Assembly (NCBI GenBank): GCA_028695895.1
Contig: JAQVIE010000027.1
Location: 1-9,625, forward strand
Direction of reading: 5' to 3'
Origin: Methanospirillum sp.
GTDB taxonomy: Archaea; Halobacteriota; Methanomicrobia; Methanomicrobiales; Methanospirillaceae
Length of the DNA: 9,625 bases
In this document: positions 5,718 through 9,625 of the stretch, in pieces
Layout of the letters: each line of letters begins with the position of its first letter
Position numbering within the stretch: the stretch's first letter is position 1
Notes under the pieces: model-generated
The model's input: the letters and a program-made list of their open reading frames with translations, nothing else
What the model was told of the DNA's origin: nothing
Databases searched by the model: none
Program-made: the position numbers and the translations under genes

Positions 5718-7007
5718 TTATGAAAAAGACCGTATGAAGGTTGAAAGTTCATTTTTCAACCCTTGAAGGTCGTATTTTACCGCCTCTTCACTTTCGCAGA
5801 AGACCCTTTTTCCACTTGCCCGGCCGGTAATTGTGACATGGGAACCATGTGGGAGCCGGGTGTCAACAAGCCATGATCCTTCCTGGCTGGTAAGGACAGT
5901 ACCTTCCTGTACATGAAGGATCCATCCTTCAATTCTGACCGGTTCTTCTTTGTCTGGAATTACCGACAAAGCCCCTCCTCTTCCAAGAGAGACCTCAACC
6001 TCTCCTGACCTCCCGATTTTTGCATAAACATTGTAGAGCATGATAGTCTCTCCTGGAAAAAGTGTCAGTTTTGCATCACTATCCCAAAGAACCAGAGGAA
6101 CATCGGTATTTCCGTCAGAAAGCCGGAGATTTCGGACAAAGGAGATTATTCCATCCCGTCTGGTAAACTGTTTTGCAGGGAGGATTTTTGTAAGTATTCC
6201 TCTGACGGTGTAATTTTGTTCAGGAACAAGGCTATCCAGCGCTGTAACAGGAATGTCAGGGGTGGTCTCTGCAACGGTGATGGAAGACTCTTCATCAAGT
6301 ATAACTTCCCGTCCTCCATAGTCCCCTTCCTTTGTAAGGGCGCTGGTGACAGATATGGGCATACCCTGGCTGATTCCGGACAACAAGACGGGATCCCAGC
6401 AGAGAAGACGTGCAGTTCCATTGGAATCACCAACAAGCCCACTCAGCATCTCTCCTGCAGTACCGTCCCGTCGGGTGAACGGGCGGGGCTCTGAAAGACT
6501 GATGATGAGAAGGTGCAGATCTGTGCGCTCAGGGGCTTTCCGTTCTTTCACCTCCATGACGCAGTCGATATCCACACAGGTCTTTCGGAGGTTAAGCGGC
6601 ATTATCTCCCTTATGGACTTTCCATGCCTTCCGGTGATCTCAACCACGTCACCTGCCTCAAAATTCTCTTCAAGGGCTGCAGCCTGCTCATCCCAGAAGA
6701 CAAGCTCAACCTGTCCGGTCTCATCGGCGACAGTCAGTCGTGCAACAAGTCCCTTCTCCCCGTCTGATCTCTCAAACTCCTTTACATCAGAGAAAGCGAT
6801 GACCTTCGCATAAAAACAGAAAAGGGAGGACTTACCTCTTAGCCCCCTTATTTTGACATGGGCCCGTCCAAGATCCTTTACAACCAGCAGGGCTGCAGCC
6901 GTCTCATCTGCCAGATTTCCACAATCTGCTATCTTTTCCTCTACCAGGCTGTCGAATTTTTCCCTGCTTACAAGATCATCGACCAGGGCATAATGATACC
7001 TTACCAC
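5718..7007 (-). CDS. RPA-like multi-OB-fold single-stranded DNA-binding protein
   Basis: A 429-residue protein of the euryarchaeal replication protein A type, predicted to coat ssDNA in replication, repair and recombination. Residues 1-50 match the helical N-terminal region usual for euryarchaeal RPA (F-D-S-L-V-E-E-K-I..., then [11 protein letters not shown]). Three OB folds follow at about 62-145, 164-245 and 265-350. Each carries the pattern F-x-R-x-D-G ... G/D-x-x-x-x-x-L-x-x-W-D (motifs near 78-106, 177-205 and 281-309). Residues about 356-412 look like a shorter fourth OB-like unit. No C-terminal zinc finger is present, unlike some archaeal RPA subunits. The start is GTG at 7007 with GGAG 7 nt upstream. 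It begins 15 nt after lysA and is probably co-transcribed with it; radA follows after 77 nt, which fits a role in recombination. It could be one of several RPA paralogues in the genome. Confidence 0.88.
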   Translation of the reverse strand: MVRYHYALVDDLVSREKFDSLVEEKIADCGNLADETAAALLVVKDLGRAHVKIRGLRGKSSLFCFYAKVIAFSDVKEFERSDGEKGLVARLTVADETGQVELVFWDEQAAALEENFEAGDVVEITGRHGKSIREIMPLNLRKTCVDIDCVMEVKERKAPERTDLHLLIISLSEPRPFTRRDGTAGEMLSGLVGDSNGTARLLCWDPVLLSGISQGMPISVTSALTKEGDYGGREVILDEESSITVAETTPDIPVTALDSLVPEQNYTVRGILTKILPAKQFTRRDGIISFVRNLRLSDGNTDVPLVLWDSDAKLTLFPGETIMLYNVYAKIGRSGEVEVSLGRGGALSVIPDKEEPVRIEGWILHVQEGTVLTSQEGSWLVDTRLPHGSHVTITGRASGKRVFCESEEAVKYDLQGLKNELSTFIRSFS

Positions 7008-7022
7008 CGGTTCACTCCGGGT

Positions 7023-8324
7023 TTAGTCAAGCCAGGAAGGGGTTTTCAGGGTTGCCATCAGATCATCGATTGTCTCTGCCCTTCTCATTAGTTCTGCCTG
7101 TCCATTTCTTACCAGCACTTCTGCACACCTGCCCCGGCCATTGTACTGGGATGCCATGGAGTACCCGTAGGCACCGGTATCAAGGATGGCTACCAGGTCA
7201 CCAGACACAACATGAGGGAGTTCACGGTCATGGGCAAGGATATCACCTGTCTCACATATGGGACCTGTCACCGTGTATATCCCGTCCGGTTTTTCATCTG
7301 CACGGTTAGCCACCAGCACCTCATGGTAAGAGTCATACATAGCCGGCCTTATCAGGAGATTAAACCCTGCATCAACATTCACAAAGGTCTTGTGTGCCTT
7401 TTTGACTGAGTTAACCTTTGTCAGGAGAACTGTTGAGTCACATACCATGGACCTGCCTGGCTCTATCCAGATCTCAGGCTGAATACCAAGACGTCCAAGT
7501 ACAGATTTACAGACCGGCAAAACAGCACTTGCATAGTTTTCAAAAGTCGGGGCATCAGGGCCTGATTCAGAATGATCATATGACACCCCAAGCCCGCCGC
7601 CAAGATCAATGAATTTAAACTTCACACCCATCCGGTGAAGTTCATCAACCAGTTCCATCATGACCTCTGCTTCCCTTTTAAAAGGCTCAGTATCCAGAAT
7701 CTGTGAACCGATATGGCAGTGAATACCAACCGGAACAACGTTTTTGCAGGCCAGGGCAGCGGCATATGCATCGGTAATCTCTGCTGCCGGGATACCGAAC
7801 TTTGACGTTGCAAGCCCGGTTGCGATTTTCGGGTGTGTAGGTACTTCGATTGCAGGATTGACCCTGAATGAGACCTCAGCTACCTTTCCTGCTTCCCCTG
7901 CAACCAGGTCAAGCTGTGCCAGTTCATCAAGTGAGTCAAGCGATACTCTGACACCTTTTGAGACCGCCAGCTTGTGATCAGCCTCAGTCTTGGATGAACC
8001 ATTAAAAAGCAGGTGTTCCGGTCTCATCCCGGCAAGAAGGGCAAAATGTAATTCACCAGCTGAGAAGACATCTGCCCCTGCACCCTCCTGGGCAAGAATC
8101 TTCAGTATGCTAAGATTTCCATTGGCTTTTGCTGCATACAGAATACGGAAATGAGGATAGTGGGCAGACAGAACAGATATATATCTCCGGTAATTATCTC
8201 TGATCCTGGTCTCATCGGTTACGTAAAGAGGAGTTCCATGTGTAAATGCCAGTTTTACCGTGTCACACCCTCCGATTATCAGGTGCTGATTTTGTATAGA
8301 GAGATGTGAAGGGAGTTTCACCAT
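7023..8324 (-). CDS. lysA: Diaminopimelate decarboxylase
   Basis: The last enzyme of lysine biosynthesis by the diaminopimelate route: it decarboxylates meso-diaminopimelate to L-lysine (EC 4.1.1.20). It is a 433-residue fold-type III PLP enzyme with an N-terminal alpha/beta barrel and C-terminal beta domain. The Schiff-base lysine is K66 in YAAKANGN. HCHIGSQI at 202-209, the glycine-rich phosphate loop DLGGGLGV at 240-247, EPGR at 288-291, CETG at 357-360 (the cysteine that contributes to the other subunit's active site) and GAYGYSM at 384-390 are all present. The ATG at 8324 is preceded by a strong GGAGGA site at 8331-8336, inside the end of dapL. The gene overlaps dapL by 7 bp, so translation is probably coupled. 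Length and motifs are normal for the family. Confidence 0.97.
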   Translation of the reverse strand: MVKLPSHLSIQNQHLIIGGCDTVKLAFTHGTPLYVTDETRIRDNYRRYISVLSAHYPHFRILYAAKANGNLSILKILAQEGAGADVFSAGELHFALLAGMRPEHLLFNGSSKTEADHKLAVSKGVRVSLDSLDELAQLDLVAGEAGKVAEVSFRVNPAIEVPTHPKIATGLATSKFGIPAAEITDAYAAALACKNVVPVGIHCHIGSQILDTEPFKREAEVMMELVDELHRMGVKFKFIDLGGGLGVSYDHSESGPDAPTFENYASAVLPVCKSVLGRLGIQPEIWIEPGRSMVCDSTVLLTKVNSVKKAHKTFVNVDAGFNLLIRPAMYDSYHEVLVANRADEKPDGIYTVTGPICETGDILAHDRELPHVVSGDLVAILDTGAYGYSMASQYNGRGRCAEVLVRNGQAELMRRAETIDDLMATLKTPSWLD

Positions 8325-9466
8325 GACACTTCCTCCATTCGTTCTACTGCCTCCCTGATCCTGTCTGCTGACCGGGTAATTGCAAACCTGACATAACCTT
8401 CACCTGATTTTCCAAATCCGACACCGGGGGTTACGACAATACCCGTCTCATCAAGCATCTTTGCTGCAAAGGAGATGCTGTCAGGAACACCCATCCATAC
8501 ATAGAAGGTCGCCTTTGGCATGGAAACATCAAACTCAAGTTTTGTAAGACCGGCAACCAGAACATCACGTCTTTCCTGGTAGATTTTACATGCATCAGCA
8601 ACACAGTCCTGTGGGCCGTTAAGAGCTGCAATCGCTGCATATTGAACCGGGTTAAAAACACCTGAATCAATGTTGGTCTTGACAATACCAAGGCCACGGA
8701 TGACCTCCTTGTTTCCGACCGCCATTCCGATCCTCCATCCAGTCATATTGTAGGTTTTTGACAGGGAATGCATCTCAATCCCAACTTCTTCAGCCCCGTC
8801 AGCTTCAAGAAAAGATGGAGCCTTGTACCCGTCAAAAGTTATCTCAGAGTAAGCATTGTCACTGACAACAACTATGCCATGTTCTCTGGCAAATTCAACG
8901 ACTTCCTGGTAAAAAGAGAGGGGTGCAATGGCTGATGTAGGGTTATTCGGATAATTTATCCACATCAGTTTTGCCTTCTTTGCAATATCCTTCGGGATGG
9001 CATCAAGGTCTGGAAGAAAACCGTTCTCTTTGGTAAGGGGCATCTCATGGGTTTTTGCCTCGGCAAAGAGTGCTCCGGTGCTGTAGACAGGATACCCGGG
9101 GCTTGGAACCAGAACATAATCATGAGGCCCGACAAGAGCTTCAGGAATATGGGCAACCCCGTCTTTTGAACCCATGAGGGAGATTACCTGTGAATCAGGG
9201 TCAATATCAACACCAAATCTTCTGTTATACCAGCCTGATACTGCCTGCCTGTACTCTGGCATGCCCAGGTACGAAGGATAATGATGATTATCAGGGTTTT
9301 TTGCTGTATCGATGAGAGCATTGACAATATGAGGAGGGGTTGAAAGATCAGGGTCTCCGACTCCAAGGTCGATGACATCAACACCTTCTGCCCTTTTTTT
9401 TGCTTTCATCTCGTCTATTCGGGCAAACAAGTAGGGTGGAAGGTTCTTTATTCTTTGTGCAAACAT
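8318..9466 (-). CDS. dapL: LL-diaminopimelate aminotransferase
   Basis: A 382-residue fold-type I PLP aminotransferase predicted to convert tetrahydrodipicolinate and glutamate directly to LL-diaminopimelate and 2-oxoglutarate (EC 2.6.1.83), bypassing the succinylase and acetylase steps. Key sites: LGVGDPD near 34-40; YPSYLG at 63-68; NYPNNPT at 171-177; D203 and Y206 in VSDNAYSE (PLP ring and phenol contacts); the PLP lysine K237 in SLSKTYNMTGWRIG; and R360 in YVRFAITR, which should bind the substrate carboxylate. The lysA gene directly downstream, overlapping by 7 bp, supports the lysine role; an aspartate aminotransferase or other class I/II activity is the main alternative. It looks closer to the diverged archaeal DapL branch than to the plant type, but this is from memory of the family. 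There is no close Shine-Dalgarno sequence before the ATG. Confidence 0.9.
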   Translation of the reverse strand: MFAQRIKNLPPYLFARIDEMKAKKRAEGVDVIDLGVGDPDLSTPPHIVNALIDTAKNPDNHHYPSYLGMPEYRQAVSGWYNRRFGVDIDPDSQVISLMGSKDGVAHIPEALVGPHDYVLVPSPGYPVYSTGALFAEAKTHEMPLTKENGFLPDLDAIPKDIAKKAKLMWINYPNNPTSAIAPLSFYQEVVEFAREHGIVVVSDNAYSEITFDGYKAPSFLEADGAEEVGIEMHSLSKTYNMTGWRIGMAVGNKEVIRGLGIVKTNIDSGVFNPVQYAAIAALNGPQDCVADACKIYQERRDVLVAGLTKLEFDVSMPKATFYVWMGVPDSISFAAKMLDETGIVVTPGVGFGKSGEGYVRFAITRSADRIREAVERMEEVSW

Positions 9467-9467
9467 T

Positions 9468-9485
9468 GTGGTATACGTTAGCCAC
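9468..9485 (-). promoter_or_regulatory. Imperfect palindrome at the dapL start, candidate operator
   Basis: An 18-bp imperfect palindrome with outer arms GTGG/CCAC and a central ACGT (minus strand GTGGCTAACGTATACCAC). It ends 1 nt before the dapL ATG and overlaps the predicted transcription start. A repressor bound here would block initiation, and a small RNA hairpin is another option. No regulator is identified. Confidence 0.3.
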
Positions 9486-9497
9486 CAGAATTCATAG

Positions 9498-9510
9498 ATG
9501 TTTAGGAACC
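9498..9510 (-). promoter_or_regulatory. Probable TATA-box promoter of the dapL-lysA-rpa unit
   Basis: Minus strand GGTTCCTAAACAT is centred about 36 nt upstream of the dapL ATG. It shares TTCCTAAA with the NOG1 promoter element and CTAAA-type core and spacing with radA. Transcription would start near 9477, inside the palindrome. Confidence 0.4.
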
Positions 9511-9511
9511 G

Positions 9512-9517
9512 AAAAAA
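9512..9517 (-). terminator. Oligo-T tract after the chemoreceptor-like gene
   Basis: A run of six T on the minus strand lies 8 nt after the stop of the upstream gene. Archaeal RNA polymerase commonly terminates at such oligo-T tracts without a hairpin. It also marks the boundary with the dapL promoter. Confidence 0.35.
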
Positions 9518-9525
9518 TAGTGGGA

Positions 9526-9625
9526 TCAGACTTTAAACTGATCCATTTCCTCATGAATGTGTTTTACGGTTTCATGTGCCTGATCAGTAACCGCTCGAAT
9601 GTCAGACATAGAGGTGTTTACCTGT
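9526..9625 (-). CDS. C-terminal end of a coiled-coil protein, possibly a methyl-accepting chemotaxis protein
   Basis: Thirty-two codons before a TGA at 9526-9528 encode a partial protein that enters from the right edge. The visible end reads QVNTSMSDIRAVTDQAHETV followed by KHIHEEMDQFKV. The charged heptad-like helix and the terminal pattern ending in D-Q-F-K-V resemble the extreme C-terminus of methyl-accepting chemotaxis proteins, where the cytoplasmic coiled coil ends. The conserved signalling hairpin that would prove this lies outside the window. Other helical coiled-coil proteins are possible. The reading frame is supported by being open to the window edge and by a promoter-like spacer after its stop. 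Confidence 0.5.
   Translation of the reverse strand, partial: QVNTSMSDIRAVTDQAHETVKHIHEEMDQFKV

Noticed and set aside
6346..6813. 155-codon plus-strand open frame opposite the RPA-like gene
   Set aside because: Antisense shadow with Ser/Arg bias and no motif; the minus-strand frame has clear repeated OB motifs.
1..9625. CRISPR array, insertion sequence, tRNA/rRNA gene or defence island
   Set aside because: No spaced repeats, transposase, terminal inverted repeats, cloverleaf pattern or nuclease partner was seen; the lone methyltransferase does not by itself make a restriction system.

Overview
The window is a compact stretch of euryarchaeal chromosome. The NOG1-type GTPase, RadA recombinase, RPA-like multi-OB ssDNA-binding protein, archaeal-type phosphoglycolate phosphatase, small PRC-barrel protein and DapL-type lysine pathway, together with TATA-like promoters and several leaderless-looking starts, point to a methanogen. 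Base composition, the TPR protein and a probable chemoreceptor tail make Methanomicrobiales, perhaps a Methanospirillum relative, my best guess. That placement is from memory, not from a search.

Left part (1-1252): the 5' part of a NOG1 GTPase gene runs off the left edge on the minus strand. It is divergent from a small TPR-repeat gene on the plus strand across a 165-nt AT-rich promoter region. A 259-nt spacer (1253-1511) follows, with no convincing gene.

Middle plus-strand block (1512-3709): an HTH-CBS transcriptional regulator is followed after 17 nt by a stand-alone beta-order DNA methyltransferase with a helical, possibly Myb/SANT-like, C-terminal tail. No restriction endonuclease is visible. 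A small PRC-barrel protein comes next, with its own likely leaderless promoter. It collides tail-to-tail with the minus-strand genes, sharing 19 bp of coding sequence with the phosphatase gene.

Right minus-strand block (3691-9625), read right to left: the tail of a probable methyl-accepting chemotaxis protein; then dapL (LL-diaminopimelate aminotransferase) and lysA (diaminopimelate decarboxylase), overlapping by 7 bp; then, 15 nt on, an RPA-like gene with at least three OB folds. After a 77-nt gap with its own promoter come radA and, 27 nt later, a phosphoglycolate phosphatase gene. Thus a lysine-biosynthesis/ssDNA-binding transcription unit feeds into a recombination/phosphoglycolate-salvage unit.

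The most unusual point is RadA. It carries two tandem helix-hairpin-helix N-terminal domains instead of the usual one, and part of the duplication is nearly identical at DNA level (43 of 46 bases). No mobile element, CRISPR array, rRNA or tRNA gene was seen. Apart from the RadA architecture and the methyltransferase, this reads as ordinary housekeeping DNA.
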